28,725 bases of DNA from Candidatus Omnitrophota bacterium (lineage in GTDB: Bacteria; Omnitrophota; Gorgyraeia; Gygaellales; JAHJCI01): NCBI GenBank assembly GCA_016783355.1, contig JADHWR010000007.1:1-28725 (forward strand). Reading direction: 5' to 3'. Below the pieces are notes generated by a model. The model was not told the DNA's origin and did no database searches. It saw only the letters and a list, made by a program, of their open reading frames with translations. The position numbers and the translations under genes were made by a program. Numbering within the stretch: the first letter of the stretch is position 1; each line of letters starts with the position of its first letter. Shown here piece by piece: positions 1 to 6,699 of this stretch.

Positions 1-1
1 A

Positions 2-109
2 GTCTTAAATGATGAGAAGATAAAGTCTTGGATTGTAGTAAGCTCAATCAAAAAATTCATCATTGTACCCAAGAAATTGGTTAATATAGTACTCTCTCCA
101 AATCCATAA
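2..109 (+). CDS. leuS: leucyl-tRNA synthetase, C-terminal fragment (partial at window edge)
   Basis: An open frame enters from the left edge and stops at 107-109, giving about 35 residues. Its end, IKKFIIVPKKLVNIV, resembles the conserved extreme C-terminus of bacterial LeuRS (KKVIVVPGKLVNIVV-like), part of the small C-terminal domain that contacts the tRNA elbow. The G usually found in PGKLVN is K here, and five residues (LSPNP) follow the usual end. Neighbour order supports the call: leuS lies close to lptE and holA in many Gram-negatives, and both follow downstream here. Only a tail is visible, so the assignment rests on one motif plus synteny. Confidence 0.62.
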   Translation, partial: VLNDEKIKSWIVVSSIKKFIIVPKKLVNIVLSPNP

Positions 110-387
110 AACCTCTCCAAATAAATTCTAATTTTCCAAAAATCTTTGTGAGATTTCCTGCTTTTTTGCGTCTATTGTAAGTGAAGCCATAATTTACGTC
201 GGTCTTGCAGCCTCCGTAAATTATGTCTTCATTTGAGAAGGAAAGTGATTACTAACTAATGGGGACACCCTCCCGTTTAGCAGAAAGGATGTCCTCCTTC
301 GCTTTCCAACAGATAATACTATGGTAGAGCTTCGGAGGACTATTCTACGAAGCCATACCATTGTTTACAATTGCAGGGCGAAGTAGA
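110..387. other. Non-coding gap between leuS tail and comEA, with two inverted repeats
   Basis: I see no gene in this roughly 280-base gap. It holds a family A palindrome at 188-225 and a second inverted repeat at 322-360 (TGGTAGAGCTTCG against CGAAGCCATACCA, two mismatches in 13). A GGACACCCT/AGGATGTCC pair lies at 263-294. A short A+T hairpin at about 139-160 is followed by six T residues and could be a weak leuS terminator, but its stem is only about 5 bp. Confidence 0.5.
188..225. repeat. Family A palindrome (CATAATTTACG / CGTAAATTATG)
   Basis: Perfect 11-bp arms at 188-198 and 215-225 enclose 16 bases. The outer bases GAAG (183-186) and CTTC (227-230) also pair. The right edge continues as TCTTCATTTGAGAAGGA, which resembles the TCATTGAAGGA edge seen beside prfB and the PilT-like gene. 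Related copies lie near 3757, 6711, 10248, 11713 and 18375-18637. Confidence 0.8.
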
Positions 388-732
388 ATGTCTCTGATTA
401 GTCTTACGCGGCAGGAACGGCAGGTTATTCTTTTTCTCATCGTCATTGCTCTACTTGGCTTAGGAATTAATTTTCTTACCAAGCATTTTTCTCAAATTAG
501 GGTTATCGGTTATATCAGTCAGGATATCGGTAAGATTAATCTTAATCAAGCCGATAAAGAAGCCCTTATTGATATTTCCGGAATTGGTACGAAATTAGCG
601 CAGAGAATAATTGATTACCGTCAGCAAAAAGGCTGGTTTCGGAATATTGCCGAGTTGAAGAAAATCAAGGGTATTGGCGAATCCAAATACGAGGCAATCA
701 AGGATTATTTTACAGTAGATAGAGTAGATTAG
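388..732 (+). CDS. comEA: ComEA-like helix-hairpin-helix DNA-binding protein
   Basis: A protein of 114 residues if started at the ATG at 388. A TTG at 361 would add nine residues that come from an inverted repeat, so 388 is preferred. One membrane helix lies at about residues 11-30. The C-terminal two-thirds is a ComEA-type (HhH)2 domain: INLNQADKEALIDISGIG at 50-67 and the second hairpin IKGIGESKYEAIKDY at 93-107. ComEA proteins anchor in the inner membrane, bind incoming double-stranded DNA and hand it to the ComEC channel. comEC lies about 120 bases downstream, as in classical competence operons. The length fits short ComEA forms that lack the S-layer-like middle domain. Confidence 0.88.
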   Translation: MSLISLTRQERQVILFLIVIALLGLGINFLTKHFSQIRVIGYISQDIGKINLNQADKEALIDISGIGTKLAQRIIDYRQQKGWFRNIAELKKIKGIGESKYEAIKDYFTVDRVD

Positions 733-789
733 ATAATGCTGAAAAACATCTTTCTAGAAGGTTGAGGAGTATCTGGATTGCCCAATCAA

Positions 790-850
790 GTCGGGCAATG
801 ACATTGGAATGTCGGGCAATGGCATTGGAATGTTGGGTAATGACATGGGG
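790..850. repeat. Three tandem copies of a 21-base unit before comEC
   Basis: GTCGGGCAATGACATTGGAAT at 790-810 is followed by a copy with one change at 811-831 and a diverged, shortened third copy at 832-850. The array ends six bases before the GTG start of comEC. Two stop codons in the comEC frame (838-843) lie within it, so the gene cannot start further upstream. Confidence 0.8.
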
Positions 851-855
851 AAGTT

Positions 856-2397
856 GTGGAAACCAGATTAACATTCCTGTCCTTATTTACTGTTTGTTTT
901 TGTGTAGGGATATGCCTGGTGAGATTTGTGCGTGCTTCCTTTTTACTTTTATATACTCTTACCTGGATTTTACTTGTTTTTAGTTTTATGTTTACCCCGC
1001 ATCTTTGGATATTCAGAAAAAAGGACAAGAATGAATTTAACAAAGGTGCGGGGTTTCTCAAACACAAAAATTCTATCTGGCTCCTGCTTATTCTTGCAGT
1101 ATTTTTGGGCGGGTTATTTTTATCAAACACCTATATTTTACCCTATCCCCATATCCGTAATTTTACCTTTTATAAATCTGAACCTGTAGTTATCCGTGGC
1201 GTGGTAGCAAGCTTTCCACAAATCAAGGCAAATTTTAGCAGTTTCATTTTATCTGCACAGGAACTTACTTGGGCAGGAAAGATTTATCCTGTTTGTGGTA
1301 AGGTCAAAGTCAAAATCTTCCGCAAAGAGGATATTGCTTATGCCGATCAATTAACATTAGAGGGCAGGCTTTTTCGTCCCTATCAAGGGAAAAACAGTAA
1401 TTACTCTTACCGGGATTACCTGGAGAATCAAGGGATATATTCAATCCTTACAGTAAGTAAAAATAGGCCAATAAAATATTTAGGCAAGAGCAGGGTGAAT
1501 GTTTTCAAATATCTTGCCTATAAAATAAGGGAGAAGGGTTTAATTTTTTTATCTAACAATCTTAAGCCAACACAGGCAGGGATATTCTCGGCAATGATTC
1601 TGGGCGAGCGAAGTAGGGTGCCGCTCAGAATAAGACGTTTATTTGTTCAAACGGGGACGGTGCATATTTTGGCAATTAGCGGGCTGCATGTAGGCGTAAT
1701 TGCTTTTATTCTGGATTTGTTTCTTAAGGTTTTAAGGCTAAGGCGCCGCGCACGTTATTTAACAATTATCTTCTTATTAATTCTCTATTGCCTTTTAACT
1801 GGTGCACGGCCTTCCGTAATTCGGGCAACAATCATGGCAATCGTTTTATTGGCTAGCTTTTTATTAAGCAGAGAAACACAAATTCTCCATTCTTTATCCC
1901 AAGCCGCACTGGTAATTCTGGTGCTAAATCCCCGGCAATTGTTTAATCTTAGTTTCCAGCTTTCCTTCATCAGTGTTATTTCCATCGTTTGTCTTTCCCC
2001 TTTAATTCGGAGGTCGTTTGACGCGGATTACCACGGATATAGTGCGCGGATTGCCACGGATAAATCCGTGGACATCCGTAAAAAGAATCTGTGGACATCA
2101 GCGATTAAAAGATTTCTTAGTTCTGCCTTCAGTGTTTCTTTTGCTGTTTGGTTAGGACTCTTGCCCTTTATTGCTTATTATTTTAAAATTATTTCTCCAG
2201 TAACCATATTAGCTAATTTGGTGGTTGTACCTTATCTGGCCTTGGTGATTGCTTTGGGATTTAGTTTGTTATTTGTAGGTATGGCCATACCCCCTTGGGC
2301 TCCTGTTTTTGCTGCACCCGCTAATCTTTCCATTGTGGTTTTAATTCAGATAGTTAAGTTCTTCAATAAAATTCCTTGGGCTTATTTTTATTTATAA
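856..2397 (+). CDS. comEC: ComEC/Rec2 competence channel, lacking the metallo-beta-lactamase domain
   Basis: A 513-residue polytopic membrane protein. The N-terminus has membrane helices and a DUF4131-like soluble region (about 1-190). The competence domain (about 220-513) carries the hallmark GTVHILAISGLHVGVIAF and GARPSVIRATIMA. ComEC forms the inner-membrane channel for single-stranded DNA in transformation. Full-length ComEC is usually about 700-800 residues, with a C-terminal metallo-beta-lactamase-like domain that follows the region ending here (FFNKIPWAYFYL). That domain is absent and is not found downstream in this window. GTG at 856 is the only start after two stops at 838-843, and GGGGAAG lies just upstream. 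Residues 389-416 derive from a repeat insertion. Confidence 0.9.
   Translation: METRLTFLSLFTVCFCVGICLVRFVRASFLLLYTLTWILLVFSFMFTPHLWIFRKKDKNEFNKGAGFLKHKNSIWLLLILAVFLGGLFLSNTYILPYPHIRNFTFYKSEPVVIRGVVASFPQIKANFSSFILSAQELTWAGKIYPVCGKVKVKIFRKEDIAYADQLTLEGRLFRPYQGKNSNYSYRDYLENQGIYSILTVSKNRPIKYLGKSRVNVFKYLAYKIREKGLIFLSNNLKPTQAGIFSAMILGERSRVPLRIRRLFVQTGTVHILAISGLHVGVIAFILDLFLKVLRLRRRARYLTIIFLLILYCLLTGARPSVIRATIMAIVLLASFLLSRETQILHSLSQAALVILVLNPRQLFNLSFQLSFISVISIVCLSPLIRRSFDADYHGYSARIATDKSVDIRKKNLWTSAIKRFLSSAFSVSFAVWLGLLPFIAYYFKIISPVTILANLVVVPYLALVIALGFSLLFVGMAIPPWAPVFAAPANLSIVVLIQIVKFFNKIPWAYFYL
2020..2099. repeat. Repeat insertion inside comEC
   Basis: Two direct copies of GCGGATT(A/G)CCACGGAT lie at 2023-2038 and 2046-2061. 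The second forms a perfect palindrome with ATCCGTGG at 2064-2071 (8-bp arms, 2-base loop), followed by further ATCCGT and TGTGGACAT echoes. The stretch encodes a hydrophilic run in a loop between membrane helices of ComEC and keeps the frame. The composition differs sharply from the flanking hydrophobic sequence. Confidence 0.75.
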
Positions 2398-2413
2398 AAG
2401 GAGTAGAAACATC

Positions 2414-2442
2414 TTGACGCCAATCACTTTTCCTAATAAGAT
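2414..2442 (+). promoter_or_regulatory. Candidate sigma-70-type promoter for the secreted protein gene
   Basis: TTGACG at 2414-2419 is followed after 17 bases by TAAGAT at 2437-2442 (4 of 6 matches to TATAAT). It lies about 45 bases before the ATG at 2489. This is a pattern match only. Confidence 0.4.
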
Positions 2443-2488
2443 AATCTTAAGAAAAATAAGGATTAACTTTTAAAAATGGAGGTAGGCA

Positions 2489-3259
2489 ATGCGCAAGATT
2501 ATTGTTTTTACAGGTATGATTTTATTTTTTGGAGTAAGCTTCAGTCTTGCCCAAGAAGAAATTACGATTACCAGCTATTATCCCTCGCCACATGGGGTGT
2601 ATGATTCGTTGTTAACAGATAAACTTGGCGTGGGAGACAATGATGGTGTTGGTGGTCTTACCTCTGCTGATGTACCGATTAATACGGGAGAGGTTTGGAT
2701 TGCTGGTAATGTCGGCATTGGAGATATAGAGCCAGATGGTAAATTGGAAGTAAATCCGGATGGTCTGGAAGATAATGGAGATGAGTTTGTAGTGGATAGC
2801 AGTGGCCGAGTCGGTATCGGGACGACGGCTCCGGGAACTGCTAGATTGACAGTTGCTGGTGGTGGTGTGGTAGTTGGTTCTCCAACTGGTGGAGATAAAG
2901 GAACAGGAACGATAAATGCTGGAGCAGTTTACGACGACGATACACTTCTTACAGATTATGTGTTTGATAAGTATTTTGATGGAAAAGTCAAAGAAGAAGA
3001 TTTAGAGAAGCATAGAAATTATGAGATAAAGACATTGGAGGAGATGGCCGCGTTTATTGAGAAAGAAAGACATCTTCCTACAATGATTAATCGAAAAGAA
3101 TGGGAGAAAGAAGGAAAGGCCTCTTTAGGTAAATTGGTTACTCAATTATGGGAAACAGTTGAAATCCAAGCACTTTATATAAAGGAGCTCAAGGAAATAA
3201 CAATGGAACAACAAAAAGAGATAGATAAGTTGAAGGCATATCGTAATGCCGATCGGTAA
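2489..3259 (+). CDS. Secreted protein with YYPSP motif, GIG repeats and S74-like C-terminal helix region
   Basis: 256 residues after a strong ribosome-binding site (GGAGGT, 2478-2483). A signal peptide spans 1-21 with likely cleavage SLA|QEE. The mature N-terminus EEITITSYYPSPHGVYDSL is a pattern I associate with Omnitrophota secreted proteins. Two strands of the type NVGIGDIEPDGKLEV and GRVGIGTTAPGTARLTV follow (about 75-125); such G-I-G repeats occur in tail-fibre-like and adhesin beta structures. The C-terminus (about 165-256) resembles the conserved tail of many fibre-like proteins: a YEIKTLEEMAAFIEKERHLP segment, then a helix, then a coiled coil. That region often ends S74/endosialidase-chaperone-type proteins and may trimerise. 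No catalytic function can be assigned. Cell-surface or extracellular location is inferred. Confidence 0.72.
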   Translation: MRKIIVFTGMILFFGVSFSLAQEEITITSYYPSPHGVYDSLLTDKLGVGDNDGVGGLTSADVPINTGEVWIAGNVGIGDIEPDGKLEVNPDGLEDNGDEFVVDSSGRVGIGTTAPGTARLTVAGGGVVVGSPTGGDKGTGTINAGAVYDDDTLLTDYVFDKYFDGKVKEEDLEKHRNYEIKTLEEMAAFIEKERHLPTMINRKEWEKEGKASLGKLVTQLWETVEIQALYIKELKEITMEQQKEIDKLKAYRNADR

Positions 3260-3463
3260 ATTGCAACCTTGGCATCGTTATGAAGGTTGGTATTAGGAGA
3301 GGCGCCTTAGGCATATAAAATAAAAATTGATTCCACGACTTAAAAAATTAATCTCACCTACAAGAAAAATCCTTTCTTATGCCGGCAATCAAGTTAATTC
3401 TTGAGTTTTGCCCTAAATATAGAATCCCCCAACCCTTAAGAAGTGCTCACCAGGTAGCGCAAA

Positions 3464-3664
3464 ATGCCAGAGAATTATCAATATAAAGACTTTACTGCAA
3501 GTAGACTTTACTGTAATCATTGTGGTTGTTCGATGCCAGTTAAGGAGAGACTTCTTTTGATTCTTCCTGACGGATATTTATATGAATATCTCTGTACTAG
3601 CTGCAGTAAGACTGTAGGGGATAAGCGCGTTTCTTTGTCAAAAGAGGATAGAATTTTATTCTGA
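3464..3664 (+). CDS. Small zinc-ribbon protein of unknown function
   Basis: 66 residues with two CxxC pairs: CNHC at 17-20 and CTSC at about 44-47. They flank a short hydrophobic stretch (LLLILPDGYLYEYL), which is a plausible zinc-ribbon fold. I do not recognise a named family. There is no signal peptide or membrane helix, so it is probably cytoplasmic. An imperfect GGTAG lies 8-10 bases before the ATG. It is flanked by repeat-rich non-coding DNA on both sides, and it has clearly protein-like composition, unlike the repeat-derived frames nearby. A real gene is likely, but its role is open. Confidence 0.6.
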   Translation: MPENYQYKDFTASRLYCNHCGCSMPVKERLLLILPDGYLYEYLCTSCSKTVGDKRVSLSKEDRILF

Positions 3665-4068
3665 AGAAAATTCAGTACTCGGAAACAAAGCTCTAATTAT
3701 TATGTTGTTGAATGTGTTGACAAGGTCATTTATCTATGCTAAATTTATTGAGCACGTAATTTACGGAGCAATCAAAAACTTATGGCTACGTAAATTATAT
3801 GTGCGAATTAACCCTTGACATCTTTGATGTCAAGGGTTAATTCAATCATTAAGCTTACGTCCTTCGACTTTACTTCCTTCGCTTCCTTCGACTACGCTCA
3901 GGATGATTCGAAGGATGGTGAGTCCTTCGACTACGCTCAGGATGATTCGAAGGATGGTGAGCTTGTCGAACCACTTGTCGAACCACAGGGTCGAAGTGCA
4001 GGGCGTAATCCTGAGTGAAAGCGAGGGACTACGTTCATTTCATTCCGTAAGTTTGGGTCTCATCAAAT
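3665..4068. repeat. 400-base repeat cluster: families A, B and C side by side
   Basis: I see no credible gene; the open frames here are translations of repeats. In order it holds: a family A palindrome (TAATTTACG 3757-3765 / CGTAAATTA 3789-3797); a perfect family B palindrome with 18-bp arms (3805-3822 and 3826-3843, loop TTT); two identical tandem copies of a 39-base family C unit starting TCCTTCGACTACGCTCAGGA (3884-3922, 3923-3961); two tandem copies of CTTGTCGAACCA (3962-3973, 3974-3985); and a further CCTGAGTGAAAGCGAGGG remnant near 4010-4027. The TPR gene starts right after it. Confidence 0.85.
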
Positions 4069-5010
4069 ATGCGCAGAGTTATTTTTCTATCTATATTAAC
4101 TATTCTATTTACGACCAACCTTGCTTCTGCTTTTTGGATCTGGACGCCAAAAACGGGCAAATGGGTTAATCCCAAATATGCCGTAAAGCCAACGCCAGGC
4201 GAACAATTAGATGCTGCCTTAAGCCTTTATGAAGAGGATAGAATAAAGGAAGCCAGGCATGAATTCAATAGGCTACTTAAGCATTATCCCAAGAGCAGAG
4301 AGGCGGCAGAGGCGCAGTATTATTTAGGAGCGATTGAGGAAAAGAGCAGCAGGCTCTATGAGGCTTATCTTGCTTACCAGAAAGTAATTGATAAATATCC
4401 ATTTAGTTCAAGAATTAAAGAGATTATTGAAAAGGAATTCGAGATTGCCGAGAAGTTTATGCAAGGCGAGAAGCGCAAGGCCTTGGGCGTAGCCTTGCCC
4501 GTTGAGAATCCAGCAATTGAAATATTTAGACAGGTAATTGATAATTCTACCTATGGTCCTCGAGCAGCTGAGGCGCAATATAAATTGGGTTTAATTTTAA
4601 AGAGCCTGGATCGTCTTTTGGAAGCAGAGGAGGAGTTTGATAAAGTGATTAAGAATTATCCGCAAAGCGAATGGATTGCTGCCGCTGAATTTCAAATTGC
4701 TTCTTGTCGAGGCAGTATTTCTCCTAGTCCGGATTATGACCAGGAGGCAACCCGTGAGGCTAAAAAGAAATTTGAGGAGTTTGTTTTGGCTCATCCGGAT
4801 GCGGCGATATCTCGCCAAGCAGAAAAGAGCATCCAAGAATTAAAAGAAAGAGAAGCCCAGAGCCATTATGATATTGCTGTGTTTTATGAGAAACAAGAGG
4901 CTTATAAGGCAGCTAAGCTGTATTATGATACAGTAATTAAGGATTATCCCGGGAGTAGTTGGGCAGACAAGGCCCTGTCTAAACTCCAGGCAATGGAGCA
5001 GAAAAAATGA
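4069..5010 (+). CDS. BamD/YfiO-like TPR protein, outer-membrane assembly type
   Basis: 313 residues. A signal peptide spans 1-21 (cleavage SASA|FW-like: LASA then FWIW). There is no lipobox cysteine, unlike typical BamD. Then come five or six TPR-type helical pairs with the BamD pattern: ARHEFNRLLKHYPKSREAAEAQYYLG (residues about 65-90), then AYQKVIDKYPFSS, EEFDKVIKNYPQSEW and YYDTVIKDYPGSSWADKAL. BamD is the periplasmic TPR partner that brings BamA substrates to the outer membrane; here the protein should be periplasmic. Its stop overlaps the lptE start by four bases (ATGA), suggesting coupled translation with another outer-membrane biogenesis gene. A general TPR periplasmic protein (YbgF/CpoB-like) is the alternative. 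Confidence 0.72.
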   Translation: MRRVIFLSILTILFTTNLASAFWIWTPKTGKWVNPKYAVKPTPGEQLDAALSLYEEDRIKEARHEFNRLLKHYPKSREAAEAQYYLGAIEEKSSRLYEAYLAYQKVIDKYPFSSRIKEIIEKEFEIAEKFMQGEKRKALGVALPVENPAIEIFRQVIDNSTYGPRAAEAQYKLGLILKSLDRLLEAEEEFDKVIKNYPQSEWIAAAEFQIASCRGSISPSPDYDQEATREAKKKFEEFVLAHPDAAISRQAEKSIQELKEREAQSHYDIAVFYEKQEAYKAAKLYYDTVIKDYPGSSWADKALSKLQAMEQKK

Positions 5011-5624
5011 GAGAGATTCGTTATCCCGTTATCCCGTTATCCCGTTATCCCGTTAGACAGGCAACGGGCAAACAGACAAACGGACAAACCATATTTTATA
5101 TTTTATATTTAATTATTTGTTTTCTGTTTATTGGCTTAAATGGCTGTGGCTACACAACGCGCAGTTCAATTACCAGACTTTATCGAAACATACATGTGCG
5201 CCCTTTTGTCAATAAGATCGATATCACCAGCGATACCTCAGTTGCCAGGCGATATAAAACTTATTATCCGCTTTTGGAAAATGATATAACACGCAAGGTA
5301 ATTGATCAATTCATTCTTGATGGTGATTTGCGCTTAGTTAAAGAGGAAGAGGCAGATTTGGTTTTAGAGGGGGAGTTGGTTGATTATCGTAGAGATGCCT
5401 TAAGATATTCGGGTACAGATGATAGAGATATAGAGGAGTATCGCATTAGTCTTGTGGTAAATCTTAAGTTTTATGACGGCCGTAAAAAAACCTTGCTTTG
5501 GGAGATAGGCAGTCTTATCGGAGATACGACCTATCTTAGTCAGGAATCAGAGTCATTGGCAATAAGTGATGCAGTTAATGATTTGGCCCGTCGGGTTGTT
5601 GATAGCCTGGTAGATATTTGGTAA
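5007..5624 (+). CDS. lptE: LptE-like lipopolysaccharide-assembly lipoprotein
   Basis: 205 residues. A lipoprotein signal ends in LNGC, with the acylated cysteine at residue 47, preceded by a long hydrophobic stretch (29-44). The mature part matches the LptE pattern: RLYRNIHVRPFVNKID, LENDITRKVIDQFILDGDLRLV, ADLVLEGELVDY and a C-terminal LARRVVDSLVDIW. LptE plugs the LptD barrel that delivers LPS to the outer leaflet. The ATG overlaps the TGA of the TPR gene. The first 28 residues are encoded by an 8-base tandem repeat plus its flanks and make the n-region unusually long. No other ATG, GTG or TTG start precedes the hydrophobic core in frame. holA follows after about 25 bases, as in enterobacteria. 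Confidence 0.82.
   Translation: MREIRYPVIPLSRYPVRQATGKQTNGQTIFYILYLIICFLFIGLNGCGYTTRSSITRLYRNIHVRPFVNKIDITSDTSVARRYKTYYPLLENDITRKVIDQFILDGDLRLVKEEEADLVLEGELVDYRRDALRYSGTDDRDIEEYRISLVVNLKFYDGRKKTLLWEIGSLIGDTTYLSQESESLAISDAVNDLARRVVDSLVDIW
5019..5054. repeat. 8-base tandem repeat CGTTATCC in the 5' end of lptE (family F)
   Basis: Four full copies plus four bases of CGTTATCC start 12 bases after the lptE ATG. The unit is not a multiple of three, so gain or loss of one copy would shift the frame. The following ACGGGCAAACAGAC-like bases partly complement it. A related 8-base periodic stretch lies in lnt at 17342-17376, and both encode LSRYPV. Confidence 0.85.
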
Positions 5625-5651
5625 GAGGTTTCCCTTTCGGAAAACTTGGCA

Positions 5652-6350
5652 ATGACTTATCTTTTTGTCGGTGAGGATGAATTTTCCAAGGATATAAAAT
5701 TACAGAGGATTAAGCAAGAACTATTCCCGCCCCAATTAGAGTCATTTAATTTCGAAATTCTCTATGCAAAGGAATTAACTCTCAGGACTCTTCAAGAAAA
5801 GCTCCTGCTTCTTCCCATAAACCCCGCCCTTGCGTGCAAGGGCGGGGTAAAGGTAAGACAGAGATTAGTCCTGATCAAGAATGCTCCTCGATTAAGCGCA
5901 GATATAAAACAGTATTTACTTGCCTTCCTTAAGAAGCCATTTCCCCATGTTAGTTTAATTTTAGATGCTCGTCGCTTTGATAAACGAGATCAATTCTTTA
6001 ATCAAATATCTGGTTTGGTTAAGCTGATAAATTTTCGTCAGTCAATAGAAATAAACGCATTCACCTTGGCGCGCGAGATTATGCGAGTTTCGCCAGAAAA
6101 AGGGTCTTTGACGACACAGAAGAAAATTAGATCAGCAATGAGGCTGCTGCATCAACTCCTATTGCGGGGGGAGAGGCCTGAAAAGATTCTCGGGGCACTT
6201 CGTTATCAACTGCATCAGGAAGGGTTAAATTTTCATGAGAAAAAGAAGAAATTAATCCCTTTGCTTAATTGTGATATTGATATTAAGACAGGAAGGCTAA
6301 AGCCGCAGTTTGCCCTAGAGCGCCTTTTTATCAGGTTGGGTTATTTTTAA
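5652..6350 (+). CDS. holA: DNA polymerase III delta subunit-like protein, shortened
   Basis: 232 residues from the ATG at 5652; a TTG two codons earlier is possible. HolA is the clamp-loader subunit that opens the sliding clamp. The N-terminal YLFVGEDEFSKDIKLQRIKQEL matches the start of HolA domain I, and LRGERPEKILGALRYQLHQ matches the domain III segment (EGEEPLKILGMLARQFR-like). The usual length is about 320-345. The stretch between domain I (ending near 150) and domain III is only a few residues long, so most of the second, AAA+ lid, domain appears to be missing. Residues about 57-66 come from a palindromic insertion. Placement between lptE and rpsT supports the call. The 3' end overlaps rpsT tail to tail by 36 bases. 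Confidence 0.7.
   Translation: MTYLFVGEDEFSKDIKLQRIKQELFPPQLESFNFEILYAKELTLRTLQEKLLLLPINPALACKGGVKVRQRLVLIKNAPRLSADIKQYLLAFLKKPFPHVSLILDARRFDKRDQFFNQISGLVKLINFRQSIEINAFTLAREIMRVSPEKGSLTTQKKIRSAMRLLHQLLLRGERPEKILGALRYQLHQEGLNFHEKKKKLIPLLNCDIDIKTGRLKPQFALERLFIRLGYF
5822..5849. repeat. Palindromic insertion inside holA (family D)
   Basis: Perfect 12-bp arms ACCCCGCCCTTG (5822-5833) and CAAGGGCGGGGT (5838-5849) enclose CGTG. It is G+C-rich in an A+T-leaning gene and is read as INPALACKGGVK. The same left edge, ATAAACCCCGCCC, in the same frame (INPA), occurs in murJ at 7531. Confidence 0.85.
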
Positions 6351-6599
6351 AAGCGCCCGACTCAGGCAAGATTTTTTTCGCGCTACATTATTTTTTTTAA
6401 TCATCCCTTTCTTAGCTGCTTTATCTAATTTAGAAGAGACCTTAGGGAAGAAGGCTTTTGCCTCAGCAATATTTTTTTCCGACAAATAGGCCTGAAATTT
6501 TTTAATTGCCTTTTTGAGATCCCGCTTTATCCTGAGGTTACGCAGATGCCTTTTTTTGTCTTGGCGTAGAGTCTTTAGTGATGTTCGGCGATGAGTCAT
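6315..6599 (-). CDS. rpsT: 30S ribosomal protein S20
   Basis: 94 residues from the ATG at 6599 and the only well-supported minus-strand gene. MTHRRTSLKTLRQDKKRHLRNLRIKR has the S20 pattern (HxxSAxKRxRQsxKRrxrN), and the helical basic remainder with LDKAAKKGMIKKNNVARKKSCLSRAL matches the S20 C-terminus. S20 is a primary 16S rRNA-binding protein of the 30S body. The start is set by AAGGAG three bases upstream, inside the motif CTCATTGAAGGAG (6615-6603, minus strand). In-frame Met codons further upstream (6638) would add residues foreign to S20. It converges with holA, a common neighbour. Confidence 0.93.
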   Translation of the reverse strand: MTHRRTSLKTLRQDKKRHLRNLRIKRDLKKAIKKFQAYLSEKNIAEAKAFFPKVSSKLDKAAKKGMIKKNNVARKKSCLSRALLKITQPDKKAL

Positions 6600-6684
6600 A
6601 TTCTCCTTCAATGAGACCACCCTTGATAAGCTCATCAAGGGTCTGGTCGAATTGATCTAGGTCTATATAATTTTCATTTGACAT
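6538..6684 (-). CDS. Possible 48-residue leader ORF ahead of rpsT
   Basis: On the minus strand an ATG at 6684 opens a 48-codon frame ending at 6538. It begins MSNENYIDLDQFDQTLDELI, continues KGGLIEGEYDSSPN and overlaps the first 62 bases of rpsT in another frame. The first 30 residues look like a normal acidic amphipathic helix. It starts 12 bases after GCGCTCATTGAA, the same edge motif that precedes prfB and the PilT-like gene. It has no strong ribosome-binding site, and its last 19 codons overlap rpsT, so it may be chance. If real, it could be a translationally coupled leader peptide. I do not recognise a family. Confidence 0.28.
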   Translation of the reverse strand: MSNENYIDLDQFDQTLDELIKGGLIEGEYDSSPNITKDSTPRQKKASA

Positions 6685-6699
6685 AGAATGTTCAATGAG

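Noticed and set aside
786..1130. 114-codon minus-strand frame opposite the comEC start
   Set aside because: It lies antisense to the clear ComEC N-terminus and its C-terminal residues (repeated CHCPTFQ) are a translation of the 21-base tandem repeat.
3261..3288. CAACCTT/AAGGTTG hairpin as a terminator after the secreted protein gene
   Set aside because: The stem is 7 bp with a 12-base loop and no T-run follows.
3815..3837. TTGACA boxes in family B palindromes as promoters
   Set aside because: The match to the -35 consensus is part of the palindrome core on both strands. I checked the sequence 16-18 bases downstream of several copies and saw no good -10.
3884..3985. CRISPR array
   Set aside because: The repeats are directly tandem without unique spacers and no cas gene is present.
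3815..4169. Two 67- and 88-codon frames over the repeat cluster
   Set aside because: They are translations of the family B and C repeats (FDYAQDDSKDGE twice) with no ribosome-binding site; one overlaps the TPR gene start.
4475..4498. GCAAGGC/GCCTTGC inverted repeat in the BamD-like gene as another insertion
   Set aside because: Arms are only 7 bp with a 10-base loop, and the encoded KRKALG segment looks like native family sequence.
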